Positions 23,157-33,001 are shown, counted from the stretch's first letter. The stretch is DNA of 35,499 bases from Thiomargarita sp. (GCA_022729575.1 DZAL01000027.1:1-35499), one strand, 5' to 3'. Notes: generated by a model not told the origin, from the letters alone. Made by a program: numbers and translations.

Positions 23157-23300
23157 AAGTTTCCTAAACCTTTGAAGTTTAGGAAACTTAGCGCTTGCCA
23201 GGTTTAGGAATCCTCGCCCCCGGCGGTTAGTATAGTAATATTCATCCACTGTTGTACTTGAGCTCTGAGGGATAACACCCCTCGAAGGGGTGTTATCCCT
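23157..23300. repeat. Single palindrome and a perfect hairpin
   Basis: At 23157-23189 is one aagtttcctaaacctttg / aagtttaggaaactt palindrome. At 23268-23300 agggataacacccc pairs exactly with ggggtgttatccct around tcga. Neither is followed by a run of T, so they are not obvious terminators. Positions 23301-23419 show no gene. Confidence 0.7.
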
Positions 23301-23419
23301 GCTGGCCAAATTCATTGTAGAACAAATAGGTAAGGATATTACTATATCTCCATTGGCTGATAGGAACTACCGAACAACTCATTCCAGAATTAGTGGGGGA
23401 AGTTCGTCAATAACTAGCC

Positions 23420-23473
23420 GGAGTCCAAAACCAGAGTCCAAAACCAGAATCCAAAACCAGTTTTGGACTCCAG
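23420..23473 (-). terminator. Hairpin downstream of zipA
   Basis: Three near-direct repeats of agtccaaaacc (variant aatccaaaacc) are followed by their inverse, ggttttggactcc. The resulting stem lies 20-75 bases past the zipA stop and could end the smc-zipA transcript. No T-rich tract follows, so factor-independent termination is uncertain. Confidence 0.4.
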
Positions 23474-23493
23474 GTTGGAAAATTTGAAACCGA

Positions 23494-24807
23494 TTATAAA
23501 AATCGTTTACGCAACGCTAAATGAGAATCGCGTCGTTCAAAATTCGCAATTCGTTCTCGAATCGCGTAAATAGCCTGTGGTGCCAATGGCTGATGCTTTT
23601 CATTTCGTAGCTCCCCTTCCAATGATTCCGCAATTCGTTGCGCTGTCTTCAGCATTAATTCAAATGCCACTCGACCGCCAAAAGGACCTGGCACCCGCAT
23701 GAACAATGCCAATCCTGGCGTAGTAAATTGGGTAATTCGTTGCGGATCGAACATACCTGGCTCCAGCATATTAGCAATACTAAAAATAGGATTTTTGACC
23801 TTGATTTCACCAACCCCGTAATGATGAAAAATGTTCTTTTCACCGTAGTTAAGACCCAATTCTCCCAATACATCAAAAAGATCCGGCCCCAGAAACCCGC
23901 CGTGCTGAGAAATCACATAGAGCGCCAGAATAAGCTCTGGTGGCTTTAACGCCACTTCAGATTCGGCTTCAGTTTTGAGTGGCTGACGTTTCAACGAGGA
24001 ACTGGTTGTTACCTCGTTTGCTTTCATTCTCTCGGTACGCTGACTTAAGGTAATACTAAAATCCTCCTCCTCCACCGGTTCATTGCTAAACCATGGATTT
24101 CCCCCACGTTTTTGTAGCGCCAGCACTGCGGAATTATCTTCTGGATTATCTTCTGGCAAAGTAGTCTTGGAAAATTTTTCCGAAAACTCCGATCGTCTTT
24201 TATTATCAGCAAACAGTTCCTGAGAGCTATCTTCAGAGAGGTTTTTAGATATATCTTTCAGACGAGTCGCTCCTCGTCTTTTACTGGAGATATTAACTGA
24301 ATCCTCTTCGCGCGATGGCAAGCGACGTTTTTTTAAAGAGATTGAAGATAACCCAGCCGCCAAATTGACACTCACCTCTCGTAATTTCGCAGTTAACGGC
24401 TTTGAATTTTCTTCATCCATAGTCACCCTGGCCGGCCTAAACTTAGAATCAGTATTGGTTAAATCAATGGAATCGACTGTAGATAAATGAGCCATTTTTG
24501 GAAACCGGCTAGACGATGGTGTTGAAATACTTTCCTCAAGTTCCGTGGCCATTATTGGCGTTATCAAATTAATCGTCACTGCATCATTAACCACCGGCGG
24601 TGCAAATAAAGTGTCTGGCTGGTCTGAAGACGCTAATGGTCCTGACGATTCCTCTTCTAAGGAAGGCGTTGCAATTTTAGTATGTTTGTCTTTTCGGGCC
24701 GCCATTTGCCGTTGATGACGATGATGACGATACCACCGCCAAAGAATAATAGCAACGACGATAAAAATAATGATGCTGAGAATGATAAAAAAAGATGTCA
24801 TGGTCAA
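23494..24807 (-). CDS. zipA: Cell division protein ZipA
   Basis: ZipA anchors FtsZ to the inner membrane and is largely restricted to gammaproteobacteria. The 437-residue product has an N-terminal membrane segment (FFIILSIIIFIVVAIILWRW, about 5-24), a basic then low-complexity linker (about 25-290), and the FtsZ-binding domain (about 295-430) with LILALYVISQHGGFLGPDLF, EKNIFHHYG, FSIANMLEPGMFDP and FTTPGLALFMRVPGPF. The linker is longer than in E. coli. GGGAGA sits five bases before a TTG at 24807 and 11 before ATG 24801, so either may be the start. It follows smc, with repeats in the gap; ligA does not follow. Confidence 0.94.
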   Translation of the reverse strand: MTMTSFFIILSIIIFIVVAIILWRWYRHHRHQRQMAARKDKHTKIATPSLEEESSGPLASSDQPDTLFAPPVVNDAVTINLITPIMATELEESISTPSSSRFPKMAHLSTVDSIDLTNTDSKFRPARVTMDEENSKPLTAKLREVSVNLAAGLSSISLKKRRLPSREEDSVNISSKRRGATRLKDISKNLSEDSSQELFADNKRRSEFSEKFSKTTLPEDNPEDNSAVLALQKRGGNPWFSNEPVEEEDFSITLSQRTERMKANEVTTSSSLKRQPLKTEAESEVALKPPELILALYVISQHGGFLGPDLFDVLGELGLNYGEKNIFHHYGVGEIKVKNPIFSIANMLEPGMFDPQRITQFTTPGLALFMRVPGPFGGRVAFELMLKTAQRIAESLEGELRNEKHQPLAPQAIYAIRERIANFERRDSHLALRKRFL

Positions 24808-24846
24808 TTAATCTCCCTGATTTTCACCATCATTGGGTGTTGAATT

Positions 24847-24982
24847 AGATTTGACAACTTTTCGAAAGTTGTCAAATCTTTAGTCGAATTAGATTTGACA
24901 ACTGTTCGGTCGAATTAGATTTGACAACTTTTCGAAAGTTGTCAAATCTTTAGTTGTCAAATCTTTAGTTGTCAAATCTGGT
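24847..24982. repeat. Cluster of TTTGACAACTTT palindromes
   Basis: Two complete 33-base palindromes (24847-24879 and 24917-24949), each agatttgacaactttt / aaagttgtcaaatct, with a partial copy between them and two half copies (tagttgtcaaatct) after. Relatives are at 29815, 31327 and 35373. The cluster lies between smc and zipA. Confidence 0.9.
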
Positions 24983-24999
24983 TTTCTATAACATTATCT

Positions 25000-25137
25000 A
25001 ACTCACCTTACGCACCACCACCCCCAACCCCTCCTTGGTAAGGAGGGGAGTACGCACTACCGGCACCGCCAGGATACCCCCCTCCTTACCAAGGAGGGGT
25101 TGGGGGTGGTGGTGTTAACCGTGCGTAAGGTGAGTTA
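25000..25137. mobile_element. Palindromic element (AACTCACC ends), copy 3
   Basis: Uninterrupted 138-base copy with ends aactcaccttacgcac and gtgcgtaaggtgagtt, TA on both sides, and inner arms ccaacccctccttggtaagg / ccttaccaaggaggggttgg. The right end on the minus strand reads TAACTCACC, and its first three bases are the smc stop codon. Confidence 0.8.
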
Positions 25138-28100
25138 TCTAACCATATCCACCGCGGTATTCAAATCCACGGTCACTAGCCGAGACACCCCGGGCTCTTG
25201 CATCGTCACTCCCATGAGTTGGTCTGCTATGGCCATGGTAATTTTGTTATGCGTAATAAAAATAAATTGAACCCGCTCTGACATAATCTTAACTAAATTG
25301 CAAAAGCGCCCGACATTGGTATCATCTAATGGTGCATCGACTTCATCCAACATACAAAAAGGAGCTGGATTCAGTTGAAAAATGGCAAAGACTAGAGCAA
25401 TCGCCGTTAAGGCTTTTTCGCCACCAGATAACAAACGCAGATGTGCGTTACGTTTGCCCGGTGGTTGTACCATTATTACCACACCATCAATTAACAGATC
25501 TTGACCAGCTAATTCTAAACTGGCTTGACCACCGCCGAATAATTTCGGAAACATTTCTTGTAAAAATTGATTCACACTGTTTAACGTTTGTTCAAACCGG
25601 GCTTTAATTTCCTGGTCCATGGTTGCCATCGCATTTTCTAATAAATCTAATGCGCTATTCAAATCATTCGCCTGGTCATCCAAATACTGCTTACGCTGTG
25701 CTTGCTCGGTCAATTCTTGTAAGGCGATTAGATTGACCGCCCCAATCCGTTCCAATTTACGCTCCATGGCTTCAATTTGCGCCTGCCAATTCTCCTCGGT
25801 CGCACCTTCAGGTAATTCTGCCAATAACGCCAAAGGACTAAATTGCGTTTGTGCTAATTGCTCTTCCAACGTTTGTCGCCGCACTTGATTGGCCTGCCAT
25901 TCTAAGCGAACTTGTTCCAAAGTGCTACGTAAGGCCTGACTACTATGTTCCAACTCTCGTCGCGCTCCTTCATAATCATTGACCGCCATTTCTAAATGCG
26001 CTACGGTTTGTTTGGCTTGCAATAAGTTAGCTTCAGCGGCAGTCCGCTGATGTTCCGCTTCGGTTAATTTACGTTGCCAATTAGCTAACGGGGTCGATTG
26101 TTTGACTAACGTGGTTTGCAAGTTATCACGTTGTTCAATCAATTGTTCTATTTGGTCTTGTAAGCGTGTTAAACCTTGTTGTAACCGGGCCTGGTCGGTG
26201 CGTAAGGATTCTAGTTTAACCTCCACTTGATGCCGTGCTTCCTTGATGGTATGCCAACTGATTCGACCTTGCATCACTTGCTCTTGAAATACATTCCGTC
26301 GCTTAGTTAACTGCTCACGCTCGTCAGCCAGTTGGTCCATAGCGGCTAACGCGGCATGTAAGCGGTGCCGAGTTGCCTCTAACTCGCGCTGGTCCTCAGT
26401 CGATTGCTTGGTAATTTCCTCGCGCTCATTAGCGATGCGTTGCAACTGCGCCTTAGTATATTCCAAGCGTGCTTGTTTACCACTCACTTGCGCTTGAATT
26501 TCTGAACCTTGCTGTTGCCATTGAGTAACCCGCTGTTGTAGCTCCAGATGTTGAGTTTCACGGTCACGTAAAGCCAACCGTTGTTGTTCCAAGGCATTGG
26601 CCAAATCTTGTACCAAGTCATCTAATACTTGTAATTGCTGAGTTATTTTCTGAATTTCTTGTTCCCGTGCTAATATACCAACTTGCTCATCCAAGCCGGC
26701 GGCACTATTCACCCAATCGGGCCCCAACCAAATTCCTCGTGCGGTAATAACTGATTCCTGGGGTGCCAGTTGTTGGCGTAACCCGTAGGCTTCATTGAGT
26801 GTATCAACTGCCCAAATCCCGGCGAATAAAGTAGTGAGCGGCCAGGGGGCTTTAACTTTTTGCACTAACCGGCACCGCTGTTGCTCTCTGCTTATAGTTT
26901 GACCGAGCCGAGCCGGAGTCGTGATAATCTCGGTCTGGGTAGTTATTTCAAACAGCGAGAGCCGACCTGGCGGTGGCGTTTCTAAAGCCGTTTGTAACGC
27001 TGACAAATCCTCCACACACCACGCTTGCAACATTTCCGCCAAGACGATTTCTACCGCATGTTCCCAACCGGTTTCTACTTGTAACACCGTGGCCAATCGT
27101 GGCGCAGTTTGCAATTGCTGGCTGGTGGCCCAAGCTTCTAACTCAGATTGTGTCTTCCCTAACGCGGCTTCTTGCAAAGTTTCTAACGCGGCTAATCGCC
27201 CCTTTAGTTGATGAATTTGCGTTTGTTGGTCGTGCAATAATAGAGATTTCTGTTGAATCTCCTCACGCAAAGTCAATACTTGCGTTTGATGAGCAGTCAA
27301 GGCTACTTCCGCTTCGGTTAACTCCGGTGTAATCGTCGCTAATTCCGCCACTAACTGTTTCACCTCACCGGCTAAAATGATGACATCTAAACCTCGGCCC
27401 TCCTCTTCTAAGCGTAATAATCGACGTTGCGTTTGTTCTAATTGTTGCTCTAAATTTTGTGAACGGGCCCGTTCCACCTGAGCGGTTTGGGTAGGCAGCG
27501 CCGCCCGCTGATTAAATTCATCCCAAGTCTGTTGCCAGGCCTCCAGTTGTATTTCGGCTTCTTGTAAAGATTCCTCAGCCACACTCTCCATCTCTTGTTT
27601 TATACTTAAATCGATCTCCGTCTCAGTAATTTTAGTCACTAAGGAGGTGATTTGTGCCTCATCCGTGGCTATAGTGTGCTTACTTTCTACCAATTGTTGC
27701 TCCACTTCCGTTAAATCTTCCTGTAATTGTTCCTGACGTTCCTGTACATGGGTGATTTCTTGCGTAAATCGATTAATTTTACCTTCCAGGTCATAACATT
27801 TCGCTTGCGCTTCAGTCAACGTGCTTTGCGCATTCGCTTGAGCCCCCCGTTGCTGTTTATGCACCTCCTCAAAATTTTGCAACTTCGTTAAATTTTCCTG
27901 TAAAATAGCTGTTTGTTCATCCAGATAGTGCTGTTGCTCTTGCACCGCAATATCTAATACATTCCAGCGCAGGGCCAAGCATTGCGCTTTCAGTAAAGCC
28001 ACGGCTTGTTGCAATTCCTGAAATTTTTCCGCTTGGCGAGCCTGTTTTTGCAATTTGTCGACTTGTTGAGTAATCTCATTTCGAACCTCCTCTAACCGTG

Positions 28101-28665
28101 CTAAGTTCTCCTGTGTCTGCTTAATTCGTTGCTCAGTTTCCTTACGTCGCTCTTTATATTTGGAAATCCCCGCGGCTTCCTCCAAATAACTTCGTAACTC
28201 TTCCGGTTTAGCTTCGACTAATCGCGAAATCATGCCTTGTTCAATAATCGCATAACTGCGTGGCCCTAGCCCGGTGCCTAAAAATAAATCGGTAATATCT
28301 TTGCGCCGGCAACGCACTTCATTAATAAAATACATCGATTCGCCTTGACGTGACAATTGCCGTTTAACGGCCACTTCAGAATGCTCTGGATAAGAAGGTT
28401 GATTGACGGCTTCAAATACTAATTCAATCGCGGCCTGATTGGCGGGTGGACGGGTGTTTGAACCATTAAAAATAACATCCGTCATAGCAGAACCGCGTAA
28501 TTGTTTAGCCGAACTTTCGCCCATTACCCAACGCACGGCATCAATGACATTGGATTTGCCACAACCATTAGGGCCAATAATTCCCACACGATTGCTGGGA
28601 AATAAAAGCGTGGTGGTGTCAACAAAAGATTTAAAACCAATGAGTTTGATTTTACTTAGGCGCAT
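25135..28665 (-). CDS. smc: Chromosome partition protein SMC
   Basis: Full-length SMC ATPase of 1,176 residues, which compacts and segregates chromosomes with ScpA and ScpB. It has Walker A GPNGCGKS (31-38), two long coiled coils rich in Gln, Leu and Glu (about 170-495 and 670-1015), a hinge between them (about 500-660), the signature LSGGEKALTA (1079-1088) and Walker B CMLDEVDAPLDDTN with D1107 and E1108. The C terminus EPGVSRLVTVDLNTAVDMVR is complete. An extended -10 promoter lies upstream. zipA follows after a repeat-filled gap of about 330 bases. Confidence 0.98.
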   Translation of the reverse strand: MRLSKIKLIGFKSFVDTTTLLFPSNRVGIIGPNGCGKSNVIDAVRWVMGESSAKQLRGSAMTDVIFNGSNTRPPANQAAIELVFEAVNQPSYPEHSEVAVKRQLSRQGESMYFINEVRCRRKDITDLFLGTGLGPRSYAIIEQGMISRLVEAKPEELRSYLEEAAGISKYKERRKETEQRIKQTQENLARLEEVRNEITQQVDKLQKQARQAEKFQELQQAVALLKAQCLALRWNVLDIAVQEQQHYLDEQTAILQENLTKLQNFEEVHKQQRGAQANAQSTLTEAQAKCYDLEGKINRFTQEITHVQERQEQLQEDLTEVEQQLVESKHTIATDEAQITSLVTKITETEIDLSIKQEMESVAEESLQEAEIQLEAWQQTWDEFNQRAALPTQTAQVERARSQNLEQQLEQTQRRLLRLEEEGRGLDVIILAGEVKQLVAELATITPELTEAEVALTAHQTQVLTLREEIQQKSLLLHDQQTQIHQLKGRLAALETLQEAALGKTQSELEAWATSQQLQTAPRLATVLQVETGWEHAVEIVLAEMLQAWCVEDLSALQTALETPPPGRLSLFEITTQTEIITTPARLGQTISREQQRCRLVQKVKAPWPLTTLFAGIWAVDTLNEAYGLRQQLAPQESVITARGIWLGPDWVNSAAGLDEQVGILAREQEIQKITQQLQVLDDLVQDLANALEQQRLALRDRETQHLELQQRVTQWQQQGSEIQAQVSGKQARLEYTKAQLQRIANEREEITKQSTEDQRELEATRHRLHAALAAMDQLADEREQLTKRRNVFQEQVMQGRISWHTIKEARHQVEVKLESLRTDQARLQQGLTRLQDQIEQLIEQRDNLQTTLVKQSTPLANWQRKLTEAEHQRTAAEANLLQAKQTVAHLEMAVNDYEGARRELEHSSQALRSTLEQVRLEWQANQVRRQTLEEQLAQTQFSPLALLAELPEGATEENWQAQIEAMERKLERIGAVNLIALQELTEQAQRKQYLDDQANDLNSALDLLENAMATMDQEIKARFEQTLNSVNQFLQEMFPKLFGGGQASLELAGQDLLIDGVVIMVQPPGKRNAHLRLLSGGEKALTAIALVFAIFQLNPAPFCMLDEVDAPLDDTNVGRFCNLVKIMSERVQFIFITHNKITMAIADQLMGVTMQEPGVSRLVTVDLNTAVDMVR

Positions 28666-28694
28666 TGTGTCTTAAAACATAGTTGAAAAAAACT

Positions 28695-28703
28695 ATTATA
28701 GCA
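28695..28703 (-). promoter_or_regulatory. Extended -10 promoter of smc
   Basis: On the minus strand TGCTATAAT (28695-28703) is a perfect extended -10, about 30 bases before the smc start codon. The -35 region 17 bases away (TTTCCA) is poor, as is common with extended -10 promoters. Confidence 0.6.
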
Positions 28704-28860
28704 GAATTGAGTATTTCTGGAAAATTTTTCGTAATCTCCTTTCATTTCAAGAGGTGAGTGATTTTCGAAATTTTCTTTCGGAGGAGAATCAAGGTATTTC
28801 AATTGACGAGAATCATGAACACTGGTATAATTTTATTTTTAAAATCATAATCTCTTGCTA

Positions 28861-28891
28861 AGTTTCCTAAACCTTTGAGGTTTAGGAAACT
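28861..28891. repeat. Single tttcctaaacc palindrome
   Basis: agtttcctaaacctttg pairs with aggtttaggaaact. It is a single copy of the unit that is tandem at 22667-22897 and lies about 30 bases before the Uma2-family start. The rest of 28704-28923 shows no gene. Confidence 0.8.
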
Positions 28892-28923
28892 TTGAACCTT
28901 GGGATAAAATTGGAGGAAAATTT

Positions 28924-29799
28924 ATGATGTCCGCGGTACCTAAGATTATTCCGGAGTTAATTGACTACCCTGACACTGATGGTGAACCCATGGCTGAAAG
29001 CGATTTTCAACGTGACTATTTAACTTATTTAGTTGAATCTTTAAAAATTCATTTCCAAGACCAATCGCAGGTTTATGTGTCAGGAAATTTGTTAATCTAC
29101 TATAAACCGGGTAATTCCAAAGTCTCGATTTCCCCGGATGTGTTTGTCGTCTTTGGGGTATCCAATCAGTCGCGCCGAATTTATCAAACCTGGGTAGAAG
29201 GCAAAGGACCAGATTGGGTGATGGAAATTACTTCGAGTAGCACTCGTACTCAAGATGAGAAAATTAAACCGGGGTTATATCAGAAATTAGGGGTGAAAGA
29301 ATATTTTCAATATGACCCCACGGGGGATTATTTGACCCCGGCGTTACGTGGTCGTCACCTCGTGGGCCAATCTTACCAAGATTTGCCGGTATGGTCACAA
29401 GCCGACGGTACTTCAATTTTATGCAGTGAAGTCTTGGACTTACAATTTCACCTGATTGCAGGTCAATTACGAGTTTTTAACCCGGCGACGCAACGCTATT
29501 TACTTAATCACTCGGAAACTCTGAAGGCTTATCATCAAGAATCGGAGCGAGCCGAGCTAGAATCGGAGCGAGCCGAGCTAGAGAAACAACGGGCCAGAAA
29601 GGCACTCGTGCAAGTAGCGCAAGAGAAACAACTGACTAGAAAAGCACTCGTGCAAGTGGCGCAAGAGAAACAACTGACCAGAAAGGCACTCCGGCAGGCG
29701 ACGCAAGAGAAACAACGGGCCGAACAAGAACAGCAACGAGCCGAGAAATTAGCGGCCCAGCTACGTGCCTTGGGAATTGACCCCGACCAACTCAAATAA
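28924..29799 (+). CDS. Uma2-family (DUF820) endonuclease-like protein
   Basis: Protein of 291 residues with a PD-(D/E)XK-like core: D72 in SISPDVFVVFG, E101 in DWVMEITSSSTRTQDEK, then GLYQKLGVKEYFQYDP. The core ends near 195. The tail (about 205-285) is a charged coiled coil containing three near-copies of a 14-residue unit, RKALVQVAQEKQLT. Uma2-family genes are numerous in cyanobacteria and large sulfur bacteria; no role is established. GGAGG lies eight bases before the first ATG (a second ATG follows at once). It converges on leuC. Confidence 0.9.
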   Translation: MMSAVPKIIPELIDYPDTDGEPMAESDFQRDYLTYLVESLKIHFQDQSQVYVSGNLLIYYKPGNSKVSISPDVFVVFGVSNQSRRIYQTWVEGKGPDWVMEITSSSTRTQDEKIKPGLYQKLGVKEYFQYDPTGDYLTPALRGRHLVGQSYQDLPVWSQADGTSILCSEVLDLQFHLIAGQLRVFNPATQRYLLNHSETLKAYHQESERAELESERAELEKQRARKALVQVAQEKQLTRKALVQVAQEKQLTRKALRQATQEKQRAEQEQQRAEKLAAQLRALGIDPDQLK

Positions 29800-29814
29800 T
29801 CACTGACCTCTGAG

Positions 29815-29846
29815 AGTTGACAACTTTTTTAAAGTTGTCAAATCTT
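29815..29846. terminator. Palindrome between convergent genes, possible terminator
   Basis: gttgacaactttttt pairs with aaagttgtcaaatc. It is a variant of the TTTGACAACTTT palindrome located between the Uma2-family stop (29799) and the leuC stop (29857), where a two-way terminator would be expected. No clear T tract follows. Confidence 0.45.
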
Positions 29847-29856
29847 AACCTTTCGC

Positions 29857-31275
29857 TTAAATCCATTCTCTCACATCGATAAAATGTCCTGCAATAGCGG
29901 CAGCGGCAGCCATGAGGGGACTGACTAAATGGGTCCGACCACCAGCACCTTGTCGTCCTTCAAAATTACGATTGGAGGTTGAGGCACAACGTTCGCCTGA
30001 TTCTAAACGGTCGGCGTTCATGGCTAAACACATAGAACAGCCTGGCTCTCGCCATTCAAATCCAGCGGCGATAAAAATTTGGTCTAGCCCTTCTTGCTCC
30101 GCTTGTGCTTTGATTAAACCGGAACCGGGTACCACCAAGGCTTGTTTAATCGTGGCCGCGACTTTGCGTCCTTTCACTATTTGCGCCGCGGCCCGGAGGT
30201 CTTCAATTCGTGAATTGGTACACGAACCAATAAAAATTTTGTCCAATTTAATGGCCGTGATCGGCATTCCCGCAGTGAGTCCCATATAGTCTAAAGCTCT
30301 TTGTATGCCTTCGGCTTTGCTCACTTCAGTCACGGTGGCCGGATCTGGCACGGTGGCCTCAATGGAAACGACCATTTCCGGTGAAGTTCCCCAAGTGACT
30401 TGCGGTTTCAAGGTCGTGGCATCCATTCGAATGATACGGTCAAATTGAGCACCCTTATCGCTATGTAAATTGCGCCAAGCAGTGACCGCCTGGTCCCACC
30501 ATTCACCGTGAGGTGCATACGGTTTACCTTGCAAATATTCAATCGTTTTTTCATCTACCGCGATGATACCCGCTCGCGCCCCGGCTTCAATGGCCATGTT
30601 ACATACGGTCATTCGTCCTTCCATGGATAATGCTTGAATCGCCGGGCCGCCAAATTCAATGGTATACCCAGTGCCGCCGGCCGTGCCGATTTCACCAATG
30701 ATCGCCAAAATAAGATCTTTGGCAGTCACGCCTACAGGAATCTTCCCCACTACTTCGATCAGCATATTTTTCGATTTCTGCTGTACCAAACATTGAGTGG
30801 CCAATACATGCTCAACTTCGGAAGTCCCGATACCAAAAGCTAAAGCCCCAAAAGCCCCATGGGTGGCGGTATGCGAGTCCCCACACACAACCGTCATGCC
30901 AGGTAAAGTCAGTCCTTGTTCCGGTCCCACCACATGCACAATCCCTTGACGAATATCATTCATGGTAAATTCCATGATCTTAAAATCTTGACAATTTTTA
31001 TCTAAAGTTTCCACTTGCAACCGTGAAATAGGGTCCGCAATGGTACTGACCCCGCCGGCGCGGGCGGTCGTAGGTACGTTATGGTCAGGTACCGCAAAAT
31101 TGGCACTGGCTCGCCAAAGACGACGATGGGTTAACCGTAATCCCTCAAATGCTTGTGGAGAAGTGACTTCGTGAATTAACTGACGGTCAATGTAGATTAA
31201 AGCCGCGCCGTATTCATCCTTATGTACCAGATGGTCATCCCATAATTTATCGTATAAAGTTTTAGCAGTCATCAT
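29857..31275 (-). CDS. leuC: 3-isopropylmalate dehydratase large subunit LeuC
   Basis: LeuC of 472 residues, the aconitase-family subunit that with LeuD converts 2-isopropylmalate to 3-isopropylmalate in leucine synthesis. The start [17 protein letters not shown] and the [20 protein letters not shown] segment are family landmarks. The three cysteines that hold the 4Fe-4S cluster are C352 in GSCTNSR and C413 and C416 in GCSMCLAMN. Length is normal. leuD, usually next, is absent: the gene ends against a palindrome and the convergent Uma2-family gene. Confidence 0.98.
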   Translation of the reverse strand: MMTAKTLYDKLWDDHLVHKDEYGAALIYIDRQLIHEVTSPQAFEGLRLTHRRLWRASANFAVPDHNVPTTARAGGVSTIADPISRLQVETLDKNCQDFKIMEFTMNDIRQGIVHVVGPEQGLTLPGMTVVCGDSHTATHGAFGALAFGIGTSEVEHVLATQCLVQQKSKNMLIEVVGKIPVGVTAKDLILAIIGEIGTAGGTGYTIEFGGPAIQALSMEGRMTVCNMAIEAGARAGIIAVDEKTIEYLQGKPYAPHGEWWDQAVTAWRNLHSDKGAQFDRIIRMDATTLKPQVTWGTSPEMVVSIEATVPDPATVTEVSKAEGIQRALDYMGLTAGMPITAIKLDKIFIGSCTNSRIEDLRAAAQIVKGRKVAATIKQALVVPGSGLIKAQAEQEGLDQIFIAAGFEWREPGCSMCLAMNADRLESGERCASTSNRNFEGRQGAGGRTHLVSPLMAAAAAIAGHFIDVREWI

Positions 31276-31326
31276 TTTTTGAGTTGATAATTGACAGTGA
31301 ATAGTGGATACTTATAACTAGGTTTT

Positions 31327-31359
31327 AGATTTGACAACTTTCGAAAAGTTGTCAAATCT
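31327..31359. repeat. TTTGACAACTTT palindrome between divergent genes
   Basis: A 33-base palindrome with ttgaca and ttgtca boxes lying between leuC (minus) and the methyltransferase gene (plus). A ttgaca or ttgtca box faces each gene, and a tata-like element lies 14-15 bases further on both sides, a little short for a normal promoter spacer. Confidence 0.85.
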
Positions 31360-31411
31360 GTTTCCAATTATAAATCATACCAAATTAATTATCAACTATC
31401 AACTAAAACCC

Positions 31412-32971
31412 ATGCCAATTACCAAAATTGCTTACGATGAATTGCCTTATACTTGCAACGCTATGCCCTACGCTCAACCGGAACATTTAGCGACGGTGGC
31501 TACTCTATTTGGCTTAACTCCTCCTCCAGTGCCATCCTGTCGAGTGTTAGAATTAGGCTGTGGGGATGGTAGTAATCTGATTGCTACGGCTTATACGTTA
31601 CCACAAACGGAAGGTGTTGGCATCGATGTCTCCGCGGCGCGAATTATTAGAGGACAAGCCACTATTTCTGGGGTTGGTCTGTCAAATGTGCAATTGAAAG
31701 CCATGAATATTTTGGAAGTGGATGAGAGTTTAGGTCAATTTGACTACATTATCGCTCACGGAATTTATTCTTGGGTATCTTCGGCGGTGCAAGATAAAAT
31801 TCTCAGTATTTGTCACCGGCAATTAGTTTCTAATGGTGTCGCTTATGTCAGTTATAACGTCAAGCCGGGTTGGGAATTGCGTAGCACTCTCCGTGATTTA
31901 ATGTTGTATCATACGGCGACCATTCGTGATCCGGCTCAACGAGAAGTACAATCAAGCGCATTACTCGCGATATTGGCCGATAGTGCGACGGAAAATAATG
32001 ATGCTTACAGCCAATATTTAGCAGAAGAAATTAAAAATTTCAATGGTTTACCGAAGAATTTTGTGTTTCATGAATTTCTCGAAGAGGAGAATAAACCGGT
32101 TTATTTTCATCAATTTTTGGCGCGGGCGAAAGTGCATGAGTTAACCTATCTCGGCGATGCGTTGGTGCATACCATGTTGACCCATCACTTGTCACCCATG
32201 GCCGCGGAGAAATTGCAGGTATTCAAGAATAATTTAGTTCATCAAGAGCAAATCATGGATGTGTTGACTAACCGTCATTTTCGTCATACCCTCCTTTGTC
32301 ATCAAGGAATTCCATTAACTCGCTCACTATCAGCAGAGGCCATCAGTAAATTTTATCTGGCCTCCTCGTTACAGCCTGGAACCAACACGCCAACAGGTTT
32401 AACCTTTACCAATAATCACGGTAGTCTCACCACCGATAATCCGATGATTCAAGCAGCTTTGCACTATTTGGTGAGTCAATGGCCCAAGGCCGTCAGTTTG
32501 CTGGAATTGATTGACCAAACAACACCGGTCATCAAACGTGCATTGACCAAACGTGATGAATTTACTTTAGTTAATGCTCTGTTGATGGGGTATACTAGGG
32601 GATTGATTGAATTATATTCTTATCCCATGCGTTTGGTAACTGCGGTCAGTGAATATCCGCAAGCGAGTAAATTAGCGCGGTGGGAAGCTACGCAGGGTAA
32701 CCGAGTGACTAATTTACGTTGTGAATTGGTAGTGATCGAGGATGTGACCAGTTTACAAATTTTACCTTATCTGGATGGGACGCGGAACCGTAAAACTTTA
32801 TTGGAGTTATTTATGAGTTGGATCAAAACTGGTCGGTTAGCGTTGCAAGTGGAGCCAGCGCCGACGGGTGAAACCGTGAATTGGTCTGATGATAATTTGT
32901 ACCAGGTGTTAGGACCATTGTTAGATGAGGCGTTGCAAGTGTTAGCGAAGGGGGGGGTGTTAGAAAGTTAA
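31412..32971 (+). CDS. SAM-dependent methyltransferase with regulatory domain
   Basis: Protein of 519 residues. I start at ATG 31412 because the longer frame begins inside a palindromic repeat with TTG. Residues about 45-54 (VLELGCGDGS) are the SAM-binding motif I, followed by GVGIDVSAARI (acidic end of strand 2) and YIIAHGIYSWV. From about 190 on the protein matches the methyltransferase regulatory domain type (YVSYNVKPGWELRSTLRDLM at its beginning). The substrate is unknown. No ribosome binding site is evident. Confidence 0.88.
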   Translation: MPITKIAYDELPYTCNAMPYAQPEHLATVATLFGLTPPPVPSCRVLELGCGDGSNLIATAYTLPQTEGVGIDVSAARIIRGQATISGVGLSNVQLKAMNILEVDESLGQFDYIIAHGIYSWVSSAVQDKILSICHRQLVSNGVAYVSYNVKPGWELRSTLRDLMLYHTATIRDPAQREVQSSALLAILADSATENNDAYSQYLAEEIKNFNGLPKNFVFHEFLEEENKPVYFHQFLARAKVHELTYLGDALVHTMLTHHLSPMAAEKLQVFKNNLVHQEQIMDVLTNRHFRHTLLCHQGIPLTRSLSAEAISKFYLASSLQPGTNTPTGLTFTNNHGSLTTDNPMIQAALHYLVSQWPKAVSLLELIDQTTPVIKRALTKRDEFTLVNALLMGYTRGLIELYSYPMRLVTAVSEYPQASKLARWEATQGNRVTNLRCELVVIEDVTSLQILPYLDGTRNRKTLLELFMSWIKTGRLALQVEPAPTGETVNWSDDNLYQVLGPLLDEALQVLAKGGVLES

Positions 32972-33001
32972 GTTATTACTGAGGTTTGCCCTCACCCCCG
33001 G

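Noticed and set aside
23290..23487. 65-residue plus-strand ORF after the zipA 3' end
   Set aside because: Its C-terminal part translates the agtccaaaacc repeats, there is no ribosome binding site, and no family is recognised.
29535..29795. Minus-strand ORF rich in Cys and Ser
   Set aside because: It is the complement of the Uma2-family coiled-coil repeats and has no independent support.
31331..31411. N-terminal extension of the methyltransferase (TTG start at 31331)
   Set aside because: It begins within the TTTGACAACTTT palindrome and encodes repeat-derived sequence; ATG 31412 gives a normal start.
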